Positions 7,642 through 14,251 of a stretch of 14,251 nucleotides of DNA are shown in pieces. Origin of the DNA: Polaribacter sp. (GTDB taxonomy: Bacteria > Bacteroidota > Bacteroidia > Flavobacteriales > Flavobacteriaceae). The number at the start of each line of letters is the position of its first letter. Position 1 is the stretch's first letter. The position numbers and the translations under genes were made by a program. The notes beneath the pieces are model-generated. The model saw nothing but the letters and a program-made list of their open reading frames with translations, did not search any database and was not told the origin of the DNA. The stretch lies in contig JAQWIO010000128.1 of NCBI GenBank assembly GCA_029248845.1, positions 1 to 14,251 of the forward strand, in the 5' to 3' direction.

Positions 7642-8670
7642 CTATTTCATTAATACATTTTTATATTTGTTTAATTCTTTTAATGCAATTCCTGTTCCCC
7701 GAACGACAGCTCTTAGAGGGTCTTCTGCAACATACACTGGTAAATCTGTTTTTCTAGATAAACGTTTGTCTAATCCTCTTAACATAGAACCACCTCCGGC
7801 TAAATAAATTCCAGTGTTGTATATATCTGCAGCTAACTCTGGTGGAGTTTTAGATAATGTTTCCATTACTGCATCTTCAATTCTCAGAATAGATTTATCC
7901 AATGCTTTCGCAATTTCTCTAAATGAAACTTGAACTTGTTTTGGTTTTCCACTTAGTAAATCTCGACCTTGAACCAGCATTTCATCTGGTGGACTTTCTA
8001 AGTCTTCCGTGGCAGAGCCAATTTTTATCTTAATTTTTTCAGCAGTAGATTCTCCAACATGCAGATTGTGTTGAGTACGCATGTAGTACATGATATCATT
8101 TGTGAATAAGTCACCTGCAACTTTTACAGACTGGTCACAAACAATTCCTCCTAGGGCAATAACAGCAATTTCAGTTGTTCCTCCACCAATATCTATGATC
8201 ATATTCCCTTTTGGCTCCATGATATCGATACCAACACCAATTGCCGCCGCCATGGGTTCAAAAATTAAGTAAATTTCTTTTGCATTCATGTGTTTTGCAG
8301 AATCACGAACTGCTCGTTTCTCTACTTCTGTAATTCCTGAAGGAATACAGATTACCATTCTTAATGCGGGTGGAAATAATTTCTTTTTTATAGATGGAAT
8401 TTGTTTTACAAATTCCTTTATCATTTGTTCTGAGGCTTCGAAGTCTGCAATAACTCCGTCTTTTAAAGGACGGATTGTTTTGATGTTTTCATGAGTTTTT
8501 CCTTGCATTAAATTGGCTTCTTTACCAATTGCAATTATGTGACCAGAAACTCGATTCCTAGCCACAATAGAGGGACTGTCTATAACAACTTTCCCATTGT
8601 GAATTATTAAAGTATTTGCGGTTCCTAAATCTATCGCAATATCTTCTGTCATAAAATCGAAAAACCCCAT
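7642..8670 (-). CDS. mreB: Rod shape-determining protein MreB (bacterial actin)
   Basis: MreB forms ATP-dependent membrane-bound filaments that guide the wall elongation complex. The actin-fold nucleotide motifs are complete: phosphate-1 DLGTANT (14-20), the hinge/catalytic region FEPMAAAIG (137-145) with E138, phosphate-2 DIGGGTTE (160-167), and the adenosine motif LAGGGSMLRG (290-299). The N-terminal MGFFDFMTED is hydrophobic with phenylalanines and could help membrane contact. Length 342 is standard. It is the first gene of the mreBCD-mrdA-rodA set and begins 77 bp after purH. A TAAATTTG box in that gap may give it a promoter of its own in addition to read-through from purH. Confidence 0.97.
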   Translation of the reverse strand: MGFFDFMTEDIAIDLGTANTLIIHNGKVVIDSPSIVARNRVSGHIIAIGKEANLMQGKTHENIKTIRPLKDGVIADFEASEQMIKEFVKQIPSIKKKLFPPALRMVICIPSGITEVEKRAVRDSAKHMNAKEIYLIFEPMAAAIGVGIDIMEPKGNMIIDIGGGTTEIAVIALGGIVCDQSVKVAGDLFTNDIMYYMRTQHNLHVGESTAEKIKIKIGSATEDLESPPDEMLVQGRDLLSGKPKQVQVSFREIAKALDKSILRIEDAVMETLSKTPPELAADIYNTGIYLAGGGSMLRGLDKRLSRKTDLPVYVAEDPLRAVVRGTGIALKELNKYKNVLMK

Positions 8671-8706
8671 AAAATATCTTTAGTCTATTATTTTTGCGTG
8701 TCCTTA

Positions 8707-8714
8707 CAAATTTA
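8707..8714 (-). promoter_or_regulatory. Putative mreB promoter, -7 box TAAATTTG
   Basis: Read on the - strand, TAAATTTG matches TAnnTTTG exactly and lies 36 bases before the mreB ATG, within the 77-bp purH-mreB gap. The region 17-23 bases further upstream is T-rich but has no clear TTG. It would give the wall operon a promoter independent of purH. Confidence 0.4.
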
Positions 8715-8747
8715 GTAAATTTATAATTGAAAAATACATATTATTTA

Positions 8748-10274
8748 TTAATGTTTAAAATGCCTTGTCCCTGTCATTACCATAGATAGTTTGTGATCAT
8801 TACAATACTCAATACTCAATTGATCTTTGATAGAACCTCCTGGTTGAATGACACTTTTTATCCCTGCTTTGTCTGCAATTTCTACACAATCTGGAAATGG
8901 AAAAAATGCGTCACTTGCCATTACACATCCTTCTAAATTAAAGCCAAAAGAAGTTGCTTTGTCTATTGCTTGATTCAATGCATCAACCCTACTAGTTTGC
9001 CCTGTTCCACCCGCTAATAATTGTTTGTTTTTTACGAGTATTATAGTGTTAGATTTTGTGTTTTTACATAGTTTTGATGCAAATAATAAATCCTCTAACT
9101 CACTTTGGGATGGCTTAATATTGGTTACATATTTTAAATCCTCTAGTTTATCTGTTATACCATCTTTATCTTGAACTAAAGAACCATTCAAACAAGTTCT
9201 TACAGTAGTTTTTGGCAGTTCTACTTCCTTTTGAATTAAAAGAATTCTATTTTTCTTTCCTTTTAGAACCGTTAGCGCCTCATCTGAAAAAGAAGGTGCA
9301 ATTACAACTTCACAAAATAAAGAATGAATTTCTACTGCAGTTTCTTTGTCTATTTCTGTATTTGCAATTAAAACACCACCAAATGCAGAAACGGGGTCTC
9401 CAGCTAATGCATCTACATAAGCTTGTTTTACTGTTTTTCTTTGGGCAAAACCACAAGCATTATTGTGTTTTAAAATTGCAAAAGTAGGAGCTTCACCTTT
9501 AAATTCTTCAATTAAGTTCACAGCAGCATCAACATCTAGTAAATTGTTGTAACTCAATTCTTTTCCATGAAGTTTGTCAAATATTGCTTCTAAATCTCCA
9601 AAGAAATAACCTTTTTGATGAGGGTTTTCTCCATAGCGTAGCGTTTTAGAGCTTTGAACACTGGTTTTGTATACGATCTCGTCTTCATTAAAATAGTTAA
9701 AGATAGCAGTATCATAATGAGAAGATATATCAAATGCTTTGGCAGCAAATTTCTTTCTTTCTGATAAAGTTGTTTCTCCATTATTTTGAGATATAATATC
9801 TAAGAAATAATCATATTGATTCATTGAGGAAACAGTAAACGTATCTTTAAAATTCTTTGCAGCTGCTCTAATCAATGAGATGCCTCCAATATCAATTTTC
9901 TCTACGATATCTTGTTCTGTTGCTCCAGAGGCAACCGTTTTTTCAAACGGGTATAAATCTACAATTACTAAATCTATCTGCGGAATATTAAATTCTTCTA
10001 ATTCAGCAACGTCATTTTCGTTGTCTTGTCTATTTAGAATACCTCCAAATACTTTTGGATGAAGGGTTTTAACTCTACCACCAAGAATCGATGGATAGGA
10101 AGTAACCTCGTCAACAGGAACAACATTTATTCCTAAATTTTTGATAAACTTTTCTGTTCCTCCAGTAGAATAGATTGTAATATTTAAGTCATTTAATTTT
10201 TTTACAATTGGTGCTAAGCCATCTTTGTGAAATACCGAAATTAATGCAGATTTGATTGTTTTTGAATTGCTCAT
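8748..10274 (-). CDS. purH: Bifunctional AICAR formyltransferase / IMP cyclohydrolase
   Basis: PurH carries out the last two steps to IMP: formylation of AICAR by 10-formyl-tetrahydrofolate, then ring closure. The N-terminal MGS-like cyclohydrolase domain shows YSTGGTEKFI (35-44), GGRVKTLHPKVFGGIL (65-80) and VDLYPFEKTV (105-114). The formyltransferase domain shows LRYGENPHQ (212-220), ILKHNNACG (267-275, with the catalytic K269-H270 pair), GGTGQTSRVDA (422-432), SDAFFPFPD (454-462), IQPGGSIKD (476-484) and the terminal GTRHFKH. Its 508 residues are close to the family norm. The ATG at 10274 follows a strong promoter match by 23 bases. The mre operon continues on the same strand, a neighbourhood I know from flavobacteria. 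Confidence 0.97.
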   Translation of the reverse strand: MSNSKTIKSALISVFHKDGLAPIVKKLNDLNITIYSTGGTEKFIKNLGINVVPVDEVTSYPSILGGRVKTLHPKVFGGILNRQDNENDVAELEEFNIPQIDLVIVDLYPFEKTVASGATEQDIVEKIDIGGISLIRAAAKNFKDTFTVSSMNQYDYFLDIISQNNGETTLSERKKFAAKAFDISSHYDTAIFNYFNEDEIVYKTSVQSSKTLRYGENPHQKGYFFGDLEAIFDKLHGKELSYNNLLDVDAAVNLIEEFKGEAPTFAILKHNNACGFAQRKTVKQAYVDALAGDPVSAFGGVLIANTEIDKETAVEIHSLFCEVVIAPSFSDEALTVLKGKKNRILLIQKEVELPKTTVRTCLNGSLVQDKDGITDKLEDLKYVTNIKPSQSELEDLLFASKLCKNTKSNTIILVKNKQLLAGGTGQTSRVDALNQAIDKATSFGFNLEGCVMASDAFFPFPDCVEIADKAGIKSVIQPGGSIKDQLSIEYCNDHKLSMVMTGTRHFKH

Positions 10275-10297
10275 TTTTCATTGTGTTGTTAAGCTTG

Positions 10298-10328
10298 CAA
10301 AATTACACAAACATTGAAAGAACTACAA
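10298..10328 (-). promoter_or_regulatory. purH promoter (TTG-N20-TAATTTTG)
   Basis: On the - strand, TTG (10328-10326) is followed after 20 bases by TAATTTTG (10305-10298). Both boxes and the spacing fit the Bacteroidota consensus TTG-N(17-23)-TAnnTTTG. The -7 box ends 23 bases before the purH ATG. This is the best complete promoter match in the window. Confidence 0.6.
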
Positions 10329-10386
10329 TAAAAAGTTAGTAACAATATATTTTAATTAAATTAATAGTTTCATCAAAAGAAAAACG

Positions 10387-10518
10387 CTACTCAGCATTGT
10401 CTAAAAAATTTCTAAACCAAATAGTAAATTTATCTAAAATAGTTTCATTTTTTAAAGTGTTGTAGTTAGGTTCTGGATTTCGTGATGAAAGGGGCGGAGT
10501 TGATTTTTCTTTTTGCAT
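10387..10518 (-). CDS. Small protein of unknown function, 43 residues
   Basis: I do not recognise this gene. An ATG at 10518-10516 opens 43 codons ending at TAG 10389-10387. The predicted protein has a charged, proline-containing N-terminal half (MQKEKSTPPLSSRNPEPNYN) and an amphipathic, aromatic C-terminal half with WFRNFLDNAE at the end. There is no signal peptide or membrane helix, so it should be cytosolic. It fills the otherwise empty gap between the GAF-domain gene (75 bp upstream on the same strand) and purH, so it may be co-transcribed with the former. The codons look normal for the genome, and an A-rich leader precedes the ATG as at other genes here. It could still be a chance ORF. 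Confidence 0.5.
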   Translation of the reverse strand: MQKEKSTPPLSSRNPEPNYNTLKNETILDKFTIWFRNFLDNAE

Positions 10519-10593
10519 TTTTAAATATTTAATGATGTGTATTATGTTATATTCAGTATAATTTAATAAAAAAATAAATATAAAACAATAAAA

Positions 10594-11046
10594 TTAAATA
10601 ATCTTTGATAATTTTTTACATAAATACCCTAAAATTGCTGTATCTTTTGCGGAAAATGCATTTTCTTTATGAGAATCGATATCAATTTGACCAATATTTT
10701 TTTTATGAACAAAAATTGGTAGTACTATTTCTGATTTCACCTTCCAGCCACAGGAGATATAATTACTTTGTTTGGAAACATCTTGTACAATAAAGGGTTC
10801 ATTACTGACCGCAACCTGACCACAAATTCCCTTTCCAAAAGGAATGATTGTGTGCTCAGTTTCCTCGCCGGTATATTGAGCTAATTTTAATTCATTTTTA
10901 TTTCCATTTTTAAAATAAAAACCAACCCAGTCGTAATGTGATACTTCTTTTTGTAAATAATTACATAATTTTTGTAACTTTTGTTCTATGGAATAATTAG
11001 ATGAAAGTATGACGTCTATTTGTTTTTGTAAAATATCTATATCCAT
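10594..11046 (-). CDS. GAF-domain protein of the free-methionine-(R)-sulfoxide reductase family
   Basis: A single-domain GAF protein of 150 residues similar to YebR/fRMsr, which reduces free methionine-(R)-sulfoxide in the cytosol. Matching stretches are HYDWVGFYF (37-45), IPFGKGICGQVAVSNEPF (68-85), DVSKQSNYISCGWKVKSEIV (89-108) and GQIDIDSHKENAF (119-131). Of the three conserved redox cysteines of characterised members, the two in GICG (C75) and YISC (C99) are kept with the usual spacing of 24. The first, ten residues before GIC, is His65 here. Activity as a reductase is therefore an inference, and a ligand-binding role is possible. The ATG start at 11046 is divergent from xrtF with only 47 bp between. 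Confidence 0.8.
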   Translation of the reverse strand: MDIDILQKQIDVILSSNYSIEQKLQKLCNYLQKEVSHYDWVGFYFKNGNKNELKLAQYTGEETEHTIIPFGKGICGQVAVSNEPFIVQDVSKQSNYISCGWKVKSEIVLPIFVHKKNIGQIDIDSHKENAFSAKDTAILGYLCKKLSKII

Positions 11047-11059
11047 TTTTGTATATTTG
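11026..11059 (+). promoter_or_regulatory. Putative xrtF promoter (TTG-N23-TATATTTG)
   Basis: TTG at 11026-11028 and TATATTTG at 11052-11059 match the Bacteroidota consensus, with spacing at its upper limit. The -33 element lies inside the first codons of the divergent GAF gene. The box ends 34 bases before the xrtF GTG. Confidence 0.4.
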
Positions 11060-11093
11060 ATTATAAAATAAATGAGCTAAATTAAAATTTTCA

Positions 11094-11630
11094 GTGAAAA
11101 AGTATAAAAACACTCTTGTTTTTTTGATTAAATTTTTTGCAACTTACTCTATTTTAGCGCTGCTTTATAACACTTATTTAGAGTCCTCTCAACAAAAAAA
11201 AGTGGTCTTTAAAACCTCCTCTATAACTAGTAACGTTGCTAGTCAAACAACAGAAGTATTGACTTTTTTTGGATATGATGCGCACTTTGAACAGCATGAA
11301 AATGAAATGTCTGTGAAGCTTTCGATAGCGGGTACATATATTTCGCGAGTAACAGAGGGTTGCAATTCTCTGAGTTTAATTATTTTATTTATTTCATTTA
11401 TTGTTGCCTTTGCAGGTTCAATGAAGGCAACTGTTTTTTTTACCCTATTTGGGACTGTTTTCATTTATGTAATCAACGTGTTAAGAATTGCTTTATTATC
11501 GGTTCTAGTCTATCAATATCCAAATAAAATTGGAATTTTACATAATTTGGTTTTTCCCGCAATTATCTATGGAACCATTTTTATGCTATGGGTTTTATGG
11601 GTGCATAAGTTTTCTAATTTTAAAAGATGA
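11094..11630 (+). CDS. xrtF: Exosortase family protein XrtF
   Basis: Exosortases are inner-membrane cysteine transpeptidases that cut C-terminal sorting signals of exported proteins. The catalytic set is visible: C90 in TEGCNSLSLIILFISF (88-103), R131 in INVLRIALLSVL (127-138) and H150 in GILHNLVFPAIIYG (147-160). There are about four to five hydrophobic segments, beginning at residues 8-26. At 178 residues it is one of the short exosortases, as expected for XrtF of flavobacteria. The start codon is GTG at 11094. The frame is closed by TGA at 11073-11075 and contains no ATG before the first membrane helix, so GTG is the only reasonable start. The next gene overlaps its stop by four bases (ATGA). 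No substrate with a recognisable sorting tail is seen in the window. Confidence 0.88.
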   Translation: MKKYKNTLVFLIKFFATYSILALLYNTYLESSQQKKVVFKTSSITSNVASQTTEVLTFFGYDAHFEQHENEMSVKLSIAGTYISRVTEGCNSLSLIILFISFIVAFAGSMKATVFFTLFGTVFIYVINVLRIALLSVLVYQYPNKIGILHNLVFPAIIYGTIFMLWVLWVHKFSNFKR

Positions 11631-12058
11631 AGAGTTACCAAAAAATAGTGCTGTCTATTTTTCTTTTTTTACTGTTTTTGATCATTAGAGCATATGAGGC
11701 ATCCCTTTTTTACGACCCTTTAATGGCATATTTTAAGAATGATTATTTGTATAAATATGTAGAGAATATAAACCTCTGGCATTTGACCATAAATATGTTG
11801 TTTAGATATTCATTAAATTCAACTATTTCATTGGGTTTGATATGGGTTTTATTTGAAAGAAAAGATTATTTTAAGTTTTCTTTTTTCTTCTTCGTTTTTG
11901 CATTTGTATTTCTTGTTCTTGTTTTTTATTTTTTAATAAAAGATGGTTTTGAAGGAGGTTATTTGTTGCCATATTATATCCGTAGATTTATTATTCATCC
12001 GTTATTTTTGTTGTTACTTTTACCTGCATTTTATTATCAAAATTTGTCGAAAAATTAA
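11627..12058 (+). CDS. Exosortase F system-associated membrane protein
   Basis: A 143-residue integral membrane protein with about four hydrophobic segments (residues 7-20, 60-75, 84-104, 122-136). The sequences LFYDPLMAYF (27-36), RYSLNSTISLG (60-70) and YYIRRFIIHPLFLLLLLPAF (116-135) fit the small family found beside XrtF in flavobacteria. Its biochemical role is not known to me. The four-base ATGA overlap with xrtF points to translational coupling and a joint complex. The many loop arginines and the FYDP motif next to a membrane segment are the only candidates for functional residues. After the stop, 44 bp separate it from the next gene, which has its own promoter-like box. Confidence 0.8.
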   Translation: MKSYQKIVLSIFLFLLFLIIRAYEASLFYDPLMAYFKNDYLYKYVENINLWHLTINMLFRYSLNSTISLGLIWVLFERKDYFKFSFFFFVFAFVFLVLVFYFLIKDGFEGGYLLPYYIRRFIIHPLFLLLLLPAFYYQNLSKN

Positions 12059-12086
12059 TTTAACAAAAATTTAGATTTACTTATTG

Positions 12087-12094
12087 TAAATTTG
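12087..12094 (+). promoter_or_regulatory. Putative promoter of the HYC_CC_PP/TonB-receptor pair, -7 box TAAATTTG
   Basis: An exact TAnnTTTG match that ends only 8 bases before the ATG at 12103. If active, the transcript would begin within a few bases of the start codon and be nearly leaderless. No TTG is found at the -33 distance. Confidence 0.4.
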
Positions 12095-12102
12095 TAATAA
12101 CA

Positions 12103-12504
12103 ATGAAAATTTATCTTTATAAAATAGTCTCCTTTTTGTTAGCACTCTTAGTGTTATTTTCTACTTTTTCTTTTACGGTAGAAAAACATTATTGTGGAGA
12201 ATTTCTAATGGATGTTTCTTTTACAGGAGTCGCATATAATTGTGGAATGCAAATGGAAAAGACAGTTGCTAAAAAGAAAAATTGCTGTAAAGATGAAGTT
12301 CATGTATTAGAAGGTCAAGATGAATTACATCAAACTCATTTTGAAGATTTTGATTTTTCAAAGCAACAATTTTTAATTTCTTTATTCATTTCTTATCATG
12401 ATTTATTTATTGAAAATAGATCAAATAAAATCAACTACAAATTCCAATGTCCACCTGATATACCCACTAATTATCAGGTTTTATATCAATCTTTTTTAAT
12501 TTGA
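12103..12504 (+). CDS. HYC_CC_PP family small exported protein
   Basis: A 133-residue protein with an N-terminal signal-like hydrophobic segment (residues about 6-24) and the three motifs that give the family its name: HYC at 29-31, CC at 61-62 and PP within CPPDIP at 116-121. There is also a further cysteine at 47 (NCG). The middle is rich in His, Asp and Glu (HVLEGQDELHQTHFEDFDF, 67-85). Such proteins are often encoded directly before a TonB-dependent receptor in Bacteroidota, as here. Their function is not established. The cysteine and histidine content suggests metal binding in the periplasm or at the outer membrane, which is an inference. The start ATG gives a natural signal peptide. It is probably co-transcribed with the receptor 70 bp downstream. 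Confidence 0.82.
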   Translation: MKIYLYKIVSFLLALLVLFSTFSFTVEKHYCGEFLMDVSFTGVAYNCGMQMEKTVAKKKNCCKDEVHVLEGQDELHQTHFEDFDFSKQQFLISLFISYHDLFIENRSNKINYKFQCPPDIPTNYQVLYQSFLI

Positions 12505-12508
12505 TTTT

Positions 12509-12561
12509 TAATTATTAATTCAAAAGTGTTTCTCGATACAAGAAACGAATGTTAATAATTA
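12509..12561 (+). repeat. Nested inverted repeats between the HYC_CC_PP and receptor genes
   Basis: Outer arms TAATTATTAA (12509-12518) and TTAATAATTA (12552-12561) are perfectly complementary. Inside lies a 6-bp hairpin GTTTCT (12528-12533) / AGAAAC (12541-12546) with a 7-base loop. No T tract follows, so it is not a typical terminator. It ends 13 bases before the receptor ATG and could influence its translation or the relative level of the two proteins. Confidence 0.4.
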
Positions 12562-12574
12562 TTAAATCGAAATA

Positions 12575-14251
12575 ATGAAAAATTTTATAGTAGGTAGTTT
12601 TTTACTACTTATTCCATTTTCAATAGTATCTCAATCAACTTTCAGTGGCGTGATTATGAATGCAAACAATTCTAAAGATAACCTAGGTTTAGAGGGTGCA
12701 AGTTTACATTGGTTAAATACAAATGTAAGCGCAATTACAGATCAAAAAGGAAAGTTTACGATTCCTTACAAAAGAGCCTACAGGAGTTTAGTGGTGAGTT
12801 ATTTAGGGTATAAAACAGATACTATTACAATACAAAATTTAAAACCAATTTATCACTTTTTAAAACTAGAGGGCGAGCTAGAGGAGATTACTGTTACAAC
12901 ACGTAAAAAAGCGACCTACAAATCATTTTTAGCAACTTCAAATGTATTCACTGTTAATTCTGATGAATTGCTAAAGGCAGCTTGTTGTAATTTGGCAGAA
13001 AGCTTTGAAACAAACCCGTCTATAGATGTTAGTTTTACGGATGCTTTAACGGGTACAAAGCAGATACAAATGCTAGGATTAACAAGTCCATATTTATTAA
13101 TTTCTCAAGAAAATATTCCTTCTGTAAGAGGAGCCTCTCAAGTTTTTGGACTGACATTTACACCAGGAACATGGGTAGAAAGTATTCAAATTACAAAGGG
13201 AGCCGGCAGTGTAGTCAATGGTTATGAAAGTATTTCAGGTCAAATTAATGCTGAATTGGTAAAGCCTTTTTCTGATGATAAGTTCTTTTTAAACACTTAT
13301 TCTTCTATAAATGGAAGATTAGAGTTAAACCTGCATTTCAATCAAAGAGTTTCAAAAAAATGGCAAACAGGTTTTTATCTTCATGGAAATTATAGAGGCA
13401 TAAAATTTGATAAAAACAAAGATAATTTTTTAGATGTACCATTGGCAAAACAAGTAAACGTAATGAACCGTTGGCAATATACAGATGCCAAAAAAGGTTG
13501 GGTTAGCTTTGTAAATATGCGTTTTTTAAACGATGAAAAACAAACTGGTGAAACTTTTTTTAACCCGGAATTAGACAAAGGAACATCCAATGCCTGGGGA
13601 AGTGAAATTGGTACAAGACGTTTCGAAACGTCAGCTAAATTGGGGTATGTTTTTCCTGAGATTCCATATCAAAGGGTTGGTTTTCAAATAGCCTATAGTA
13701 ATCATCATCAAGATTCATATTTTGGCTTAAATGTGTATGATATTCAACATCAAAGTGTGTATACTAATTTAATTTTTAATTCAATAATAGGCGATACAAG
13801 AAGCAAGTTCAAAACAGGTATCAACTATACTTACGATTCATATGATGAATTGGTAAATAGTATAAACTTTGATAGAAATGAAAATTCTCTAGGAGCCTTC
13901 TTCGAATATGCTTTTGATAATTTAGATAATTTTAGTTTTACTGCTGGTGCAAGAATAGATACTCATAATCTATTAGGAGTTTTTATTACACCTCGGCTGC
14001 ATTTAAGATATGTTCCATGGAAGAATAGTGTTTTTAGGGCTTCTTTTGGAAGAGGGAAGAGAAGTGCTAATATTTTTGCCGAAAATCAGCAATTATTTGC
14101 AAGTTCAAGGCAAATAAACTTAGATGATGTTGGTGGAGCTATTTATGGATTAAACCCAGAAATTGCTTGGAATTATGGGGTTTCATTCATGCAAAAATTT
14201 ACTGTTTTTAATAAAAAAGGAGCTATTACGGTAGATTTATATCAAACTAAT
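12575..14251 (+). CDS. TonB-dependent receptor, 5' part (cut by window end)
   Basis: An outer-membrane receptor powered by TonB; 559 codons are open from ATG 12575 to the last base, and the C-terminus lies beyond the window. A signal peptide (residues about 1-20) is followed by a carboxypeptidase-regulatory-like beta-sandwich domain (about 22-98, with VVSYLGYKTDTITI at 73-86). Next come a TonB-box-like EEITVTTRKK (103-112), the plug domain (about 115-230, with QIQMLGLTSPYLLIS at 163-177 and IQITKGAGSVVNGYESISGQ at 204-223), and then barrel strands. The plug opens with a cysteine pair, C137-C138, in LLKAACCNLAESFETNPSID. I know this variant from receptors next to HYC_CC_PP proteins, often in heavy-metal (copper) neighbourhoods, so the substrate may be a metal or metal complex. 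That is an inference. There is no frameshift in the visible part. Confidence 0.9.
   Translation, partial: MKNFIVGSFLLLIPFSIVSQSTFSGVIMNANNSKDNLGLEGASLHWLNTNVSAITDQKGKFTIPYKRAYRSLVVSYLGYKTDTITIQNLKPIYHFLKLEGELEEITVTTRKKATYKSFLATSNVFTVNSDELLKAACCNLAESFETNPSIDVSFTDALTGTKQIQMLGLTSPYLLISQENIPSVRGASQVFGLTFTPGTWVESIQITKGAGSVVNGYESISGQINAELVKPFSDDKFFLNTYSSINGRLELNLHFNQRVSKKWQTGFYLHGNYRGIKFDKNKDNFLDVPLAKQVNVMNRWQYTDAKKGWVSFVNMRFLNDEKQTGETFFNPELDKGTSNAWGSEIGTRRFETSAKLGYVFPEIPYQRVGFQIAYSNHHQDSYFGLNVYDIQHQSVYTNLIFNSIIGDTRSKFKTGINYTYDSYDELVNSINFDRNENSLGAFFEYAFDNLDNFSFTAGARIDTHNLLGVFITPRLHLRYVPWKNSVFRASFGRGKRSANIFAENQQLFASSRQINLDDVGGAIYGLNPEIAWNYGVSFMQKFTVFNKKGAITVDLYQTN

Noticed and set aside
8090..8494. 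Two + strand ORFs inside mreB
   Set aside because: Both are antisense to conserved actin-fold motifs, so they are shadows.
9212..9487. 91-codon ORF on the + strand inside purH
   Set aside because: Lies fully antisense to well-supported purH motifs, has a repetitive Lys/Leu/His composition and no matching family.
13390..13590. 66-codon ORF on the - strand inside the TonB receptor
   Set aside because: Antisense to the continuous receptor reading frame; no recognisable features.
12575..14251. Broken or frameshifted receptor gene
   Set aside because: Reading codon by codon gives 559 codons without a stop. The gene only runs off the window edge.
1..14251. Mobile elements, CRISPR arrays, tRNA or rRNA genes, phage genes
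   Set aside because: No transposase or integrase motifs, no spaced direct repeats and no cloverleaf-like sequence were seen. Gene content and base use are uniform and core-genome-like.

Overview
The window is AT-rich, densely coded chromosomal DNA from a member of the Bacteroidota, most likely a marine Flavobacteriaceae of the Polaribacter/Tenacibaculum kind. Several things support this. The last residues of the first gene match a type III glutamine synthetase. PurM is of the long, motif-divergent Bacteroidota form. The gene order purH-mreBCD-mrdA-rodA, an exosortase F pair and a HYC_CC_PP/TonB-receptor pair are all typical of the group. Promoter-like boxes fit the Bacteroidota pattern TTG-N(17-23)-TAnnTTTG rather than sigma-70. 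I see no sign of phage, insertion sequence, CRISPR array, tRNA or rRNA.

Layout. (1) Positions 1-2770, + strand: the 3' end of a type III glutamine synthetase with its terminator, then purM (purine synthesis) and prfA (release factor 1). (2) Positions 2771-3151: a 381-bp gap without genes where two convergent blocks meet. It holds a terminator for prfA. (3) Positions 3152-8670, - strand, read right to left: mreB, mreC, mreD, mrdA (PBP2) and rodA, an elongasome operon with overlaps or gaps of 18 bp or less. (4) Positions 8748-10274, - strand: purH, with a good promoter match. (5) Positions 10387-11046, - strand: a 43-residue unrecognised small protein and a GAF-domain protein related to free-methionine-(R)-sulfoxide reductase. 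(6) Positions 11094-12058, + strand: the exosortase XrtF (GTG start) and its four-base-overlapping partner. (7) Position 12103 to the right edge, + strand: a small Cys-rich exported HYC_CC_PP protein and a TonB-dependent receptor, which is cut by the window end after 559 codons.

How they work together. MreB filaments, MreC/MreD, the SEDS glycosyltransferase RodA and the transpeptidase PBP2 form one lateral-wall synthesis machine. PurM and PurH act in the same inosinate pathway, but from separate operons on opposite strands. XrtF and its partner should process a cell-envelope protein whose gene is not in view. The HYC_CC_PP protein and the receptor share conserved cysteine pairs and look like a two-part outer-membrane metal (perhaps copper) handling unit.

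Most of the window is ordinary core genome. The places worth a second look are a cysteine cluster next to the PBP2 active site, the exosortase pair without a visible substrate, the cysteine-rich receptor pair, the 43-residue ORF, and the loss of one of the three redox cysteines in the GAF protein.
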